A stretch of DNA of 46,396 nt from Verrucomicrobiota bacterium (GTDB lineage Bacteria > Verrucomicrobiota > Verrucomicrobiia > Limisphaerales > SXTU01). The stretch is taken from NCBI GenBank assembly GCA_016871445.1, contig VHDH01000015.1, positions 1 through 46,396 on the forward strand, written 5' to 3'. Position numbers and translations under genes: made by a program. The first letter of the stretch is position 1. The number at the start of each line of letters is the position of its first letter. Of the stretch, positions 8,824 through 18,443 are shown piece by piece. The notes below the pieces were generated by a model. That model saw nothing but the letters and a program-made list of their open reading frames with translations. It was not told the DNA's origin and made no database searches.

Positions 8824-10053
8824 CTACTTAAGCTTCACGTCGAAGCAGAACAGGATTTCCTGATCGCGCAGATAAAGTTTGCCGTCACTCACCACCGGAT
8901 GAGTCCAGACTTTGCCCTTGGGATTACGCTGTTCAGTCTGGGGCGTAAGTTTGAAACGACCCTTTTCGTTCCACCCTTTGTCCGAGACCTCAACGAGTGC
9001 CACGGTTCCACTGGCTTCCTCGAGGCAGTAAAACATGCCGTCGGCGCAATGAATCGCGCCTTTCTTTAAATTGTTGGCGGTCCACTTCACCTCACCGGTC
9101 TTGAAGTCCTGGCATGTCCAGCCACCCTTGTCGGAATGGCCGTAGAGTTTGTCGCCGACCAGAATCACGCCGCCATGATGGTTGATCATGTTCTGGTTGA
9201 AGTAAACGTCGCTGGTCTGGTTGTCGGCTGCTACTTTGACGAGCTTACAGCCGACGCCGTAGCCCGAAGTGATATAGACATGTCCGTCTTTAAAAATGGG
9301 TGTGGGAATGACGGCGGTCTTGCCGGGCCACTCGGACTTCCAGAGCACCTTACCATCCTTGGCGCTCACGCCGGCGACATTCTGCGAGGTGAGTTGGATG
9401 TATTGGCGCGTGCCATTGTGCGTAACCACGATGGGGGAGGAGTAATGCGCCCCGTCTGTCCAGCCAGTGCTCTGCCATAGCTTCTTGCCCGTGGCCCGAT
9501 CGAGCGCGAGTAGAGTGCCTTGGCTTCCGCCCGGGGAGCAAATCACCTTACCCTCATCCACCAAAACAGACTCGCAATAACCCCAGCCCGGCGTCTTGCC
9601 GCCGAATTCGCGCATCGTCGTCTTCCAGACCTCCTTACCATCGGTAGCTTTAACCGCGAGCACACCGCCGTTGCCGGCCAGCGCAAATACCATTTCGCCA
9701 TCCACGGTGGGCGTGGCGCGCGGACCATCACCCCAGCCGTTTTTGTAGATCGGCCCCACAGGAGTGGCCCACAGCTCTTTGCCGGTCTTCACGTCCACGG
9801 CAATGAGCAACTCGGTGTCACCGCGCAGTCCCATCGTGAACAGCTTCCCATTCGCAATAGCGTAGCCGGAGTAACCGAGGCCCACGTCTTTATTGATCCA
9901 CGCGAGCTTTGGGCCACCTTCGGGCCAAGACTTGAGCAGGCCAGTTTCCTTTGAAATGTCGGCGCGGTCCGCGCCCCGCCACTGCGGCCAGTCGGCAGCG
10001 TTAACCACCAGCGCGGAGGCGATAAGAGTAGTGAGCCAAAGCGACGTTTTCAT
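8824..10053 (-). CDS. Exported PQQ-like beta-propeller protein
   Basis: 409 residues with a signal peptide (MKTSLWLTTLIASALVVNA) and then WPQWRGADRADISKE, the start of the outer-membrane-assembly/PQQ-binding-like propeller proteins common in Planctomycetes and Verrucomicrobia. Repeated blades of the form D-x-TGKELW, AxDGKEVWKT, DRATGKKLWQS and AKDGKVLWKS are visible. No dehydrogenase catalytic residues are recognisable, so it is probably a binding or scaffold protein of the periplasm rather than a quinoprotein enzyme. It stands alone between a glycosyltransferase and an ABC-F gene. Confidence 0.87.
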   Translation of the reverse strand: MKTSLWLTTLIASALVVNAADWPQWRGADRADISKETGLLKSWPEGGPKLAWINKDVGLGYSGYAIANGKLFTMGLRGDTELLIAVDVKTGKELWATPVGPIYKNGWGDGPRATPTVDGEMVFALAGNGGVLAVKATDGKEVWKTTMREFGGKTPGWGYCESVLVDEGKVICSPGGSQGTLLALDRATGKKLWQSTGWTDGAHYSSPIVVTHNGTRQYIQLTSQNVAGVSAKDGKVLWKSEWPGKTAVIPTPIFKDGHVYITSGYGVGCKLVKVAADNQTSDVYFNQNMINHHGGVILVGDKLYGHSDKGGWTCQDFKTGEVKWTANNLKKGAIHCADGMFYCLEEASGTVALVEVSDKGWNEKGRFKLTPQTEQRNPKGKVWTHPVVSDGKLYLRDQEILFCFDVKLK

Positions 10054-10163
10054 ATTTAAGAAGAAGGGATGATTGATGACGGAGTTACTGACGGGAGGAC
10101 AGCGAGAAACTTCATGTCGACGTCGGCCGAGACGTGATCGCCAATCAATTTGGCATTGGCTGA

Positions 10164-12098
10164 CTAGGAACTACGCTCCGCGCCAGCGCGGACGGCTTCC
10201 AATTCCTCCCAGCGAATGAAAAGTTGGTTAAGCATCGCCCTGCGCTCGGCAAGGTTTGCCATGAGCTCATTTGTTTGTGTGGCGTGAACCTTGTGAAAGT
10301 CCGGCGCAGTAAAGAGATTCTCAATGCGCCCAATCTCCTGCTCGATTTTCAAGATTTCCGCCTCCATGCCTTCAAGCTCGCGGGTTTCCTTGAAGCTGAG
10401 TTTACGCGGCTTGCTCGCGGGCTGGGTGCGTGGCAGCGCATCCCTGCCGGGCGAGGGGTTGTCCGCTGACTTCTTCCCAACCCACGCGGCCGCGCTGGAC
10501 ACGGGCGCGGGTGAGCGGCGGCGCTTCTTCTCCGCATAGTAGTCGTAATCGCCTACGCTGTGAGTGATGCGCCCATCACCCTCGAAGGCAAGAATCCCGG
10601 TGCAGACGCGGTTGAGGAAGTAGCGATCGTGACTCACCACGAGCACGACGCCGGGGAACGCGATGAGCGCCTCCTCCAACACGCGCAGCGTGTTCAGGTC
10701 GAGGTCGTTGGTGGGCTCGTCGAGGATGAGGAAATTGCCGCCCTGCTTGAGGATGCGCGCAAGCAACAGCCGACTGCGCTCGCCGCCGGAAAGAAACTTT
10801 ACCGGCAGGCTAATGCGATCATCAGCGAACAGAAAGCGCTTGAGATACGCGCGTAACGACAGCCTGCCGTTGCCCCAAATGACGAACTCCGAGCCGTCGC
10901 TGAGTTCGTCCAGCACCGTGCGATCCTCTCGCAGTTGCAGGCGCGACTGGTCCACGTAATTGAACCGGGTGAGTTGGCCGGTCTTCACCGTGCCCTCGCA
11001 TGGCGGAAGCTCACCGATGATGGCCTTGAGCAATGAAGTTTTCCCCAGTCCGTTGCGACCGGCCACACCGAGGCGCTGACCGTTCTCGAAATTGTATGTG
11101 AAGTTGCTGAAAAGTCGTCGGCCGCCCAACTCAACGCCGAGGTTCGTCAGCTCGACAACGCGATTTCCGAGCGGCGGCGGTGGCGGGATGACCAACTCCA
11201 TATCCTCTTCGATGACCGGCCCAGACTGGGCGGCGGTCTCATAGTAGCGCTCAAAGCGGTTCTTCTGCTTGCTGCGCTGAGCACGTGGGCCTTGGCGGAC
11301 CCAAGCGAGCTCTTTTTCAAGGAACATCTGCCGCTTGTGCTCAACGACGGCTTCCGCACGCTGCCGCTCCGCCTTGGCTGACAGATATTCTGTGTATCCG
11401 CCTTCGTAGGAGTAAAAGCGGCCCTCATGCAGCTCGACGGTGAGATTCGTCACGCGGTCGAGGAACCAACGGTCGTGCGTAACGACGAGAAACGCACCGC
11501 CGAAGTTCTCGAGAAATTCCGCGACCCACTCGATGGATTCGGGATCGAGATGGTTCGTTGGCTCGTCGAGAATGAGCAGGTCCGGCCGTGCGACAATGGC
11601 CCGGCACATGGCCACGCGGCGCTTCTCGCCGCCGGAAAGGGTGCCGATGTCACGGTCGCCGGGTGGTGTGTTGAGATGCGACATCGCGGTGGCGATGCGG
11701 GAGTCCAAGTTCCAACCATCAAGATGAGCGATGCGATCCTCTAGTTCAGCGTGACGCGGCGAGTGGCCGGGCAGCGACTCAAACTCTGCAACAAGATCGA
11801 GCACGTGCTTCGCCCCGTCACGGATGTTGGCGAGCACGTCCTTGGCCGGGTCGAGCGTAAACTCCTGCGAGAGGTAACTGACAACCAAGCCGCGCCGCGC
11901 AGCCACTTCGCCGGCGTCCGGCGTGCGCAGGCCGGCGAGCAATTTGAGGAACGTGGATTTGCCTGCACCGTTGCGACCGACGAGGCCGACGCGGTCGCCC
12001 TCATGCAGCGCGAGCGTGGCGTGGTCAAGGATGACCCGGTCATTGAACGCGACGACAAGTTCATTGGCCGTCAACAAGGCGGGGGCGGAATCACTCAC
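10164..12098 (-). CDS. uup: ABC-F ATPase, Uup-like
   Basis: 644 residues, GTG start. Two soluble ABC modules are present: the first with Walker A GRNGAGKS (about 42-49), signature LSGGEKRRV and Walker B LLILDEPTNHLD; the second with GRNGLGKTS, LSGGERSRL and FLILDEPTNDLD. A charged inter-domain linker separates them (the ABC-F linker), and residues from about 560 form a coiled coil (FKETRELEGMEAEILKIEQEI), which is the Uup-specific C-terminal extension. No membrane segments are present. ABC-F proteins act on ribosomes; Uup is linked to tolerance of transposon excision and to ribosome function. Symbol given by architecture, not by synteny. Confidence 0.88.
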   Translation of the reverse strand: MSDSAPALLTANELVVAFNDRVILDHATLALHEGDRVGLVGRNGAGKSTFLKLLAGLRTPDAGEVAARRGLVVSYLSQEFTLDPAKDVLANIRDGAKHVLDLVAEFESLPGHSPRHAELEDRIAHLDGWNLDSRIATAMSHLNTPPGDRDIGTLSGGEKRRVAMCRAIVARPDLLILDEPTNHLDPESIEWVAEFLENFGGAFLVVTHDRWFLDRVTNLTVELHEGRFYSYEGGYTEYLSAKAERQRAEAVVEHKRQMFLEKELAWVRQGPRAQRSKQKNRFERYYETAAQSGPVIEEDMELVIPPPPPLGNRVVELTNLGVELGGRRLFSNFTYNFENGQRLGVAGRNGLGKTSLLKAIIGELPPCEGTVKTGQLTRFNYVDQSRLQLREDRTVLDELSDGSEFVIWGNGRLSLRAYLKRFLFADDRISLPVKFLSGGERSRLLLARILKQGGNFLILDEPTNDLDLNTLRVLEEALIAFPGVVLVVSHDRYFLNRVCTGILAFEGDGRITHSVGDYDYYAEKKRRRSPAPVSSAAAWVGKKSADNPSPGRDALPRTQPASKPRKLSFKETRELEGMEAEILKIEQEIGRIENLFTAPDFHKVHATQTNELMANLAERRAMLNQLFIRWEELEAVRAGAERSS

Positions 12099-12122
12099 AA
12101 AATCGAGAACTCTCCAAGCCGT

Positions 12123-13004
12123 TCAATCAAACGTCACCACGCGCAGGCCGGTCTTGGCCCGCACAGTTTCCGCCATGCACTCCAGTTCCGCTTTCGTTAG
12201 CCGGCCGCAAAACGGCTCGGGCGTCGGGCGGGCGATGGTGTAAAGATGGACTTCGCGGATTTGCGCGCCGTCGTGAACCAACTCCCCGAGACGGGAGCAA
12301 TACTCACCTAGCTCCGTGGATGGCATTGGCTCTCCGTGCAGGCGCAGGAACAGACTTTGAATGATGATAGGGCGCGTGCGTGCGGTGAGCAGCAAATTGT
12401 GCAGGATGCGGTCGAGCCGAATGGCGGTGCGATTGACGAGCTTGTAATAGCTCGCGGTGCCGGCGTCTAATTTTGCCCATACTTCGCCTTGGTTCGCGTC
12501 CATGATCTCCAAGCCGCGCCGCACACTGGTGGTGTCGAGGCCAGCGGCATCGGTGATGAGTACAAGCTTGGTTTGGGCTAGGCCCTCGGCACGCTTTACC
12601 CCGGCGGCCACGCGCACGCATTCGTCGAAGTTATGCAGCATGGTCGGCTCGCCGTCGCCGCTGAAGGCGATGTCGCGCGGCGTGCGCGTCAGTTCCGGCG
12701 TCACCTCGTCGAACTTCGGCTCACGGGCGAGACCGCCATTGCGGGCGAAGCGGATCATTTCGATCAGCTCTTCATGAAGCTGGTCGAGATCTACGACGGA
12801 GGTTTTACCGGGCGTTTTTCGATCCACCTCACAGTAAACGCAATCGAAGTTGCACTTTTTATCTGGGTTAAGATTGATGCCGATCGACAACCCACCTGAG
12901 CGCCGCGAGATGACGGGATAAACGTAGGTAAAGTCGCGGTAAATGCGCGTGTGGTCGCGCACGGCAGCAAGCGTGTTGGAAATGGCGGCGGCTGGCTCCG
13001 GCAT
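12123..13004 (-). CDS. Radical SAM protein, COG0731-like
   Basis: 293 residues from the ATG encoding MPEPAAAISNTL. A longer frame exists upstream, but it would overlap the divergently transcribed ychF start and its extra residues look non-coding. The radical SAM cluster is CNFDCVYC (C51, C55, C58), preceded by YVYPVISRRSGGLSIGINLNP and followed by FSGDGEPT, the glycine-rich SAM-binding motif. This combination is typical of a COG0731 group of Fe-S oxidoreductases related to the wybutosine enzyme TYW1 but widespread in bacteria without known substrate. It is transcribed divergently from ychF with about 100 bp between starts. Confidence 0.85.
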   Translation of the reverse strand: MPEPAAAISNTLAAVRDHTRIYRDFTYVYPVISRRSGGLSIGINLNPDKKCNFDCVYCEVDRKTPGKTSVVDLDQLHEELIEMIRFARNGGLAREPKFDEVTPELTRTPRDIAFSGDGEPTMLHNFDECVRVAAGVKRAEGLAQTKLVLITDAAGLDTTSVRRGLEIMDANQGEVWAKLDAGTASYYKLVNRTAIRLDRILHNLLLTARTRPIIIQSLFLRLHGEPMPSTELGEYCSRLGELVHDGAQIREVHLYTIARPTPEPFCGRLTKAELECMAETVRAKTGLRVVTFD

Positions 13005-13104
13005 GCGGCCAATGTAAGCGCGGCGGCGGCGCGGGCAAGCCGCCAGTGTGGGAGCCGCCTTTACGCTTGCAAAGCCCCCGCTGCCGCGCACGCTCGCGGC
13101 CCTT

Positions 13105-14208
13105 ATGTTGAAGGCCGGAATCGTCGGCTTGCCCAATGTCGGCAAGTCCACCCTTTTTAATGCTGTCACCCGCACTCGCAAGGCTGAGGCGGCCAATTAC
13201 CCCTTCTGCACCATCGACCCCAACGTCGGCGTCGTGACCGTCCCCGACGAGCGGCTCGCAGTGCTGCAGAAAATCGCCAAGACCAACGTCGTCATCCCGG
13301 CGGCTATTGAATTCGTGGATATCGCCGGCCTAGTCAAGGGCGCGAGCGCAGGCGAGGGCTTGGGAAACAAATTCCTCACCCACATCCGCGAGGTGGACGC
13401 CATCGTGCAGGTCGTGCGCTGTTTTGAGGACGCGGACATCCACCACGTCTCCGGCAGCGTGGATCCCGTGCGCGACATTGAGGTGATTAATACCGAACTA
13501 GTATTGGCCGACCTCGAATCCGTGAAGAAGCGACGTGAGAAAATCCATCGTGACGTGAAGCGAGGAGATAAAGCCGCCGTGGCCGAGGATGCCGTTCTCG
13601 CAAAGTTCGAGCCGGTGCTCAACGAGGGTAAGCTTGCACTCTCCGTCCAGCTCACGCCCGAGGAAAAAATCATCGCCCGCACCTTCTGGCTGCTCACGGA
13701 CAAGCCCACCATCTTCGCCTGCAACGTGAAGGAGTCCGACCTCGCCACCGCCGCCTCAAACGCTTACGTGCAAAAAGTCCGCGACTACACGAAGACACAT
13801 CTGGCCTGCGAAGCTACCGTCATCAGCGCGCAAATAGAGAGCGACCTGATTGATCTCTCGCCTGACGAAGCGAAACAGTTCCTCAAGGAATTGGGTGTAG
13901 ACGAGAGCGGTGTGGGCGCGCTCATCAAGGCGACTTACCATTTGCTCGGCCTGCGCACCTACTTCACCGCCGGGGAGAAGGAAGTCCGCGCGTGGACGAT
14001 CCATGCCGGCGACACCGCGCCCAAGGCGGCAGGCGTCATTCACTCGGACTTCGAGCGCGGCTTCATCAAGGCGGAAACGGTGGCTTACACCGACCTCGTA
14101 GACTGCGGCTCTGTCGCACACGCGCGCGAGAAGGGCCTCTACCGCATGGAGGGCAAGGAATACGTCGTCAAGGACGGCGACGTGCTGCTGTTCAAGTTCA
14201 ACGTATAG
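13105..14208 (+). CDS. ychF: YchF, Obg-family ATPase with TGS domain
   Basis: 367 residues from the ATG at 13105; an in-frame upstream extension encodes proline/arginine-rich, non-conserved sequence and was rejected. The P-loop is GLPNVGKST (8-16), the G3 motif DIAGLVKGAS, and the G4 position is NVKESD rather than NKxD, the change that makes YchF/OLA1 prefer ATP over GTP. The C-terminal TGS domain is seen from LGLRTYFTAGEKEVRAWTI to the end, including HSDFERGFIKAE. Length matches the family (about 363). YchF associates with ribosomes and responds to redox stress. Confidence 0.96.
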   Translation: MLKAGIVGLPNVGKSTLFNAVTRTRKAEAANYPFCTIDPNVGVVTVPDERLAVLQKIAKTNVVIPAAIEFVDIAGLVKGASAGEGLGNKFLTHIREVDAIVQVVRCFEDADIHHVSGSVDPVRDIEVINTELVLADLESVKKRREKIHRDVKRGDKAAVAEDAVLAKFEPVLNEGKLALSVQLTPEEKIIARTFWLLTDKPTIFACNVKESDLATAASNAYVQKVRDYTKTHLACEATVISAQIESDLIDLSPDEAKQFLKELGVDESGVGALIKATYHLLGLRTYFTAGEKEVRAWTIHAGDTAPKAAGVIHSDFERGFIKAETVAYTDLVDCGSVAHAREKGLYRMEGKEYVVKDGDVLLFKFNV

Positions 14209-14217
14209 GGGCCCCAA

Positions 14218-14248
14218 ACTCGCTCTTTCGAGCTGGGCGAAAGCGAGT
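14218..14248 (+). terminator. Hairpin after ychF, possible terminator
   Basis: Outer arm ACTCG/CGAGT and inner arm CTTTCG/CGAAAG enclose a 7-nt loop, with a 2-nt bulge on the left. It begins 10 bp after the ychF stop. The T-rich tail is weak, so it may be a poor intrinsic terminator or only an mRNA-end structure. Confidence 0.4.
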
Positions 14249-14366
14249 GTGTTGCTTGAAAGACCTGCTTGGAGTTGCCCTGGTGGCTGTGCCGGAGAAC
14301 ATCGGGCAGGACATGCCTGCGGAGTGACGGCTTGCCGACCCGCTTTCCCCTGTTACCGTCCACGCG

Positions 14367-15569
14367 ATGAGTTTCGTCGCCGAATTTGACACCCTGCCTT
14401 CGGACGCGCTGGAGGGTTTAGCCCACGCCGCATCGCCAGCGAAAGTGCAAACCGCGCTAGGACGTACGCGACCAACGCTGGAGGATTTCGCCGCATTGAT
14501 TTCGCCAGCCGCCGCCGAGTCGCTGGAACTGCTCTGTGCGAGGTCGCAGTCGCTGACTCAGCAACGCTTCGGCAAGGTCATCCGGCTTTTTGCGCCGCTT
14601 TACTTATCCAACGAGTGCATCAACAACTGTGCTTACTGCGGCTTTTCTCGTGACAACCCGATCCTGCGGGTGACGCTCGCGATCGAGGAGGTTCAGCGCG
14701 AGGCACAAGCACTGCTTAAGCAAGGCTTTCGTAACTTGCTGCTGGTCGCTGGCGAGCACCCGAAGTTTGTCTCGGGCGATTACCTGGCCGCCTGCGTGCG
14801 CGCACTGCATGAGCAGTGGCCTAGCCTCTCGCTTGAGATCGGGCCAATGGAGACAGCGGAATACCGGCCCATCGTAGCGGCGGGCGCGGAGGGTCTGGTG
14901 GTTTATCAGGAGACTTATGACCGCGCCGTGTATGAACAGATGCATACGGCCGGGCCGAAAAGAAACTTTGACTGGCGACTGGAAACGGCCGAACGCGCGT
15001 ACACAGCTGGCTTCCGGCGACTAGGCATCGGCGCCCTTTATGGGTTGGCGGATTGGCGACGCGAGGCGATTTCCGTCGCGGCGCACGCGCTATATCTGTT
15101 GCGGCATTGTTGGAAAGCACAGGTGACCATCTCGCTACCGCGTCTGCGTCCTTGCGCAGGGGAGTTTGAGCCGCTGACTACGATGTCCGATCGCGAACTG
15201 GTCCAACTGGTTGCCGCGTTCCGCCTGCTTTTGCCAGACGTGGGCCTCGTGCTCTCAACGCGCGAGTCGGCCCGGCTGCGCGACGGACTTTTTCCGCTAG
15301 GCATCACGCTCGCCAGCGCGGGCAGTCACACTGAACCGGGTGGTTATACAGGTGCAGGCCGAGAGAACATCCACCGGACTGAGCGTGGACGTATTGTCGA
15401 GCTGACATCAGGCGCAAGCGAGTGGTCCACAACGGCGGGCCGCTCTACGAACGCAACAGGTCAGTTTGAAATTGCTGACGAACGTTCGCCAGAAGAGATT
15501 GCTGCCCTCATCCGACGGCTTGGCTATGAACCGGTCTGGAAGGACTGGGATGCAGCGCTGAGCGCCTGA
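14367..15569 (+). CDS. thiH: 2-iminoacetate synthase ThiH
   Basis: 400 residues. The radical SAM cluster is CINNCAYCGF (C84, C88, C91), followed by IEEVQREAQALLKQGFRNLLLVAGEHP, a pattern diagnostic of ThiH; the segment GLVVYQETYDRAVYEQMHTAGPKRNFDWRL (ending near residue 200) and the C-terminal STRESARLRDGLFPLGIT also match. ThiH cleaves tyrosine to dehydroglycine for thiazole synthesis in thiamine biosynthesis, in anaerobic or ThiO-lacking lineages. thiS follows 210 bp downstream on the same strand. No thiG, thiF or thiE is in the window, and no thiamine-pyrophosphate riboswitch is recognisable upstream. Confidence 0.93.
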   Translation: MSFVAEFDTLPSDALEGLAHAASPAKVQTALGRTRPTLEDFAALISPAAAESLELLCARSQSLTQQRFGKVIRLFAPLYLSNECINNCAYCGFSRDNPILRVTLAIEEVQREAQALLKQGFRNLLLVAGEHPKFVSGDYLAACVRALHEQWPSLSLEIGPMETAEYRPIVAAGAEGLVVYQETYDRAVYEQMHTAGPKRNFDWRLETAERAYTAGFRRLGIGALYGLADWRREAISVAAHALYLLRHCWKAQVTISLPRLRPCAGEFEPLTTMSDRELVQLVAAFRLLLPDVGLVLSTRESARLRDGLFPLGITLASAGSHTEPGGYTGAGRENIHRTERGRIVELTSGASEWSTTAGRSTNATGQFEIADERSPEEIAALIRRLGYEPVWKDWDAALSA

Positions 15570-15779
15570 CCATGAACTGGTTGCTCCTTATCGCTGCTGC
15601 AAATCGTAACCCATGGCAGCGGCCATCAGTAGCAAGTTCTCCGAGCGATCACACTGACGGCCCACGATGATTGATAGAAAACGCTCCACCCTCAGGGACA
15701 ATGAGGCGCAAACCAACGCAGTAACCGCAGCCGTAAAAGGGACTCGCCAGACGCTGCGATACGGAAAGAATTAAACCGT

Positions 15780-15989
15780 ATGTCTCCCTCACACGTCATT
15801 GCTAATGGCCGCGAGGTCGTTACCAGTTTTCCCTGCACGGTGGAGCAATTCCTCCTATCGCAGCGATTGCTCCCGCGGAGTGTAGTGGTGGAGCACAACG
15901 GCGAGGCGGTATCGCCCTCGGACTTCGCTGCCAGGGAACTGCGGTCTGGTGATTACCTCGAAATTGTCCGCGTTGTCGCCGGCGGCTGA
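15780..15989 (+). CDS. thiS: Sulfur-carrier protein ThiS
   Basis: 69 residues, ATG start. The beta-grasp fold is suggested by FPCTVEQFLLSQRLLPRSVVVEHNGEAVSPSDF, and the protein ends exactly in VVAGG, the C-terminal di-glycine that is adenylated and thiocarboxylated. It supplies sulfur for the thiazole ring made by ThiG with the ThiH product. The 210-bp spacer after thiH contains no other convincing gene. Its order (thiH before thiS) and the absence of thiG are unusual. Confidence 0.9.
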   Translation: MSPSHVIANGREVVTSFPCTVEQFLLSQRLLPRSVVVEHNGEAVSPSDFAARELRSGDYLEIVRVVAGG

Positions 15990-16245
15990 GGAGCGGACGC
16001 CCGCTACTTGACTGCCTGCTGAAACTCATCGAGGGGAACATATTCTTAGTAGTGAAATTTTTGTGCTTCGTCCTGCCGAAAAGTTCGACATTACGCAATT
16101 CCTACCGCAGGTGGCTTCGCGGCCGGTAACTTTTCCTAAACGGGCTGACTGAAATCTCACTGGCTGTCGCAAGTTGCACAGCGTCGAGGAACGCTGCGCT
16201 TCTAAGAATCGTGCAGTGGCAGTCTGAATCGACTACAATCCCCGC

Positions 16246-17046
16246 GTGCAAGACTGGCTCGCGGCAATCCTCCTCGGCATCGTCGAGGGCGTCACAGAGT
16301 TCCTGCCGATTTCCTCCACCGGCCACCTGCTGCTCGCCGAGCATTGGCTCGGATTGAAAAAGGAGCACTTCCTCAGGTCAGATTTCTTCAACATTGGCAT
16401 CCAATCCGGCGCGGTGCTGGCGGTCATCGCCGTGTTCTCGACGCGGGTAAAGGAGTTCGCCACGCGTTTCACCGAACCGACCACGCGGGAATACTTGCTA
16501 AAAATTGCTGGCGCCTTCGTGGTAACGGCGGTGGGTGGGCTAGCGATGAAGAAGTTGGGGCTGAAATTGCCGGAAGAGATTGGCCCTATCGCATGGGCCA
16601 CGCTGATCGGCGGCGTGCTGTTCCTAGTCGCGGAGCGCTGGCTAAAGGAGCGGCCAGCCGTTGGGGACATCACGTGGGCCATCGCACTAGCCATCGGCGT
16701 GGGGCAACTCGTGGCCGCCGCGTTCCCCGGCGCGTCCCGCTCTGGCACGACCATCCTCGCAGCACTCTTGCTGGGCTTGAGCCGTCCGGCAGCAACGGAG
16801 TTTTCCTTCTTGCTGGGCGTGCCGACGCTGCTGGCAGCGGGCGTTTACTCGGGCTACAAGGCACTCAAAGATCCCGGTGCTCCCCCCGTTGATTGGAGTC
16901 TTTTTGCGCTGGGGACGGCGGTCTCCGCAGGCACGGCCTTTTTGACTGTGAAATGGCTGCTGCATTTTATCCAGCAACACACTTTCGTGGTCTTCGGATG
17001 GTACCGAATTTTATTGGGAGCAGGGCTTCTGTTGTGGGGAAGATAG
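16246..17046 (+). CDS. uppP: Undecaprenyl-diphosphatase UppP (BacA)
   Basis: 266 residues, starting at GTG (QDWLAAILLGIVEGVTEFLP). Both signature motifs are present: EGVTEFLPISSTGHL (about 13-27) and PGASRSGTT (about 162-170), which form the membrane-embedded active site. About eight hydrophobic segments fit the family. The enzyme dephosphorylates undecaprenyl pyrophosphate to recycle the lipid carrier for peptidoglycan and other surface polymers. Its size equals the family norm. The 256 bp upstream hold a short hairpin and no gene; the next gene downstream is convergent. Confidence 0.96.
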   Translation: MQDWLAAILLGIVEGVTEFLPISSTGHLLLAEHWLGLKKEHFLRSDFFNIGIQSGAVLAVIAVFSTRVKEFATRFTEPTTREYLLKIAGAFVVTAVGGLAMKKLGLKLPEEIGPIAWATLIGGVLFLVAERWLKERPAVGDITWAIALAIGVGQLVAAAFPGASRSGTTILAALLLGLSRPAATEFSFLLGVPTLLAAGVYSGYKALKDPGAPPVDWSLFALGTAVSAGTAFLTVKWLLHFIQQHTFVVFGWYRILLGAGLLLWGR

Positions 17047-17093
17047 CTAACCACACGCCACGCCAACAAACCTGACAGCAAGGCAATAGATCG

Positions 17094-18413
17094 CTAGATC
17101 AGCTCCTTGATGATCCGTCCGTTGTTGGTGATCATCATCGGACGTCCCTCAGCGGTGTGCATTTCGGACTGCGGGTCCAAGCCAAGCAAGTGGTAGAGCG
17201 TCGCAGCCATGTCTTCCGGGCCGTAAGGAGTGTGTGCGGGCTGCGCGGCCCACTTGTCGCTAGCGCCAATGATGCGTCCACCTTGGATACCACCCCCGCC
17301 CATGAGTACCGTAAAGCACGGCCCCCAGTGATCGCGGCCAGCGTTCTTGTTAATCTTGGGCGTACGGCCAAACTCGCCGGTTATCAACACAAGGGTGCTG
17401 TCCAACATTCCACGATCCGACAGGTCGCGGAAGAGGGTGGCCATGGCGGCGTCGAGCTTGGGTAAGAGCGCATTCTTCAGCGTGGTAAAATTGCCGTCGT
17501 GCGTGTCCCAGTTGGCATGGTCCACGGTCACACAGCGCACCCCACTCTCCACGAGCCGGCGGGCGAACAAGCAAGACTGACCGAGCGTGTTGCGCCCGTA
17601 GTCATCGCGGAGCTTTTCCGGTTCAGCACTGAGATCGAAGGCTTTTTTCGCGTCGGGCGAAGTCATCAGGTCGAAGGCGCGTTGACTAAAGACGCTGACG
17701 TTACGCGGCCCGGCGTTGGCCTTGGCTTCAGCGGCCCTCTGGTAGCGGTCCACTTGGGCGAGGAGTTCGCGGCGAGCTTCCAACCGTTTGGTCTCGACCA
17801 ATAGCGGGGGAGCAAGGTCGGGTACCGTAAAGTTAGGTGCGCTCGGATCGGTCTCGATCACGAAAGGCACGGCTGCCGCACCGAGGTAAGCGGAACTGCC
17901 GCTCGGATGCATGCCCGGCAAGCAAACGTAAGGCGGTACAGAGCCGCGCGGACCGAGCTTCTGCGCGAGCACAGAACCGAAAGCGGGATGATGATTGTTG
18001 GGCTTAAGCCCGCCGTTAAAGCCCGCCGACGGGTGAAAGCCCGTGAGCATATAATGATCAGCCGGCCCATGATCCGACGACCGGTGAGTAAAGGAACGAA
18101 CCTGCGAAAACTTATCCATCACGCGGGCCACGCGAGGTAAGTGCTCGCAAACGTGAACTCCGGGCAAATTCGTGGGAATTTCCTTAAAGTCGCCGCGCAC
18201 CTCAACGGGCGCTTCGGGCTTCATGTCAAAGGTATCGATCGTGCTCAGGCCGCCCTTAAGAAAAACATAAATTAGCGACTTATCCTTAGCCGCTGCCTCG
18301 GCCAACAAGCGACTAAGGGAAACTTGTGCACCAAGCACGCCAGCTGCACCGATGCGGACAAAATCCCGGCGGGTAAAGCCATCACAAAAGGCAACAGGGC
18401 GGTGCATATCCAA
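17094..18413 (-). CDS. DUF1501 family protein, second copy
   Basis: 439 residues. The leader has TRRDFVRIGAAGVLGAQVSL, a twin-arginine export motif. Family landmarks: LIYVFLKGGLSTIDTFDMKP, SSDHGPADHYMLTG, DHANWDTHDGNFTTL, LITGEFGRTPKINKNAGRDHW and MGGGGIQGG. It is shorter than the copy at 3223-4695 and belongs to the subgroup with TFDMKP in place of QIDMWDYKP. The expected PSD1 partner is not intact here; a decayed coding remnant lies 30 bp upstream of its start. It converges on uppP. Confidence 0.9.
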   Translation of the reverse strand: MDMHRPVAFCDGFTRRDFVRIGAAGVLGAQVSLSRLLAEAAAKDKSLIYVFLKGGLSTIDTFDMKPEAPVEVRGDFKEIPTNLPGVHVCEHLPRVARVMDKFSQVRSFTHRSSDHGPADHYMLTGFHPSAGFNGGLKPNNHHPAFGSVLAQKLGPRGSVPPYVCLPGMHPSGSSAYLGAAAVPFVIETDPSAPNFTVPDLAPPLLVETKRLEARRELLAQVDRYQRAAEAKANAGPRNVSVFSQRAFDLMTSPDAKKAFDLSAEPEKLRDDYGRNTLGQSCLFARRLVESGVRCVTVDHANWDTHDGNFTTLKNALLPKLDAAMATLFRDLSDRGMLDSTLVLITGEFGRTPKINKNAGRDHWGPCFTVLMGGGGIQGGRIIGASDKWAAQPAHTPYGPEDMAATLYHLLGLDPQSEMHTAEGRPMMITNNGRIIKELI

Positions 18414-18443
18414 AGGAAATAGACGGGCGGTGTTTAGAGCAAT

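Noticed and set aside
13005-13196. Longer N-terminus for the radical SAM protein
   Set aside because: It would run through the divergent ychF start and encodes no conserved sequence; the ATG at 13004 is adequate.
15570-15779. Possible thiamine-pyrophosphate riboswitch before thiS
   Set aside because: The conserved CTGAGA and ACC-TGATC-type core segments are not present in either orientation.
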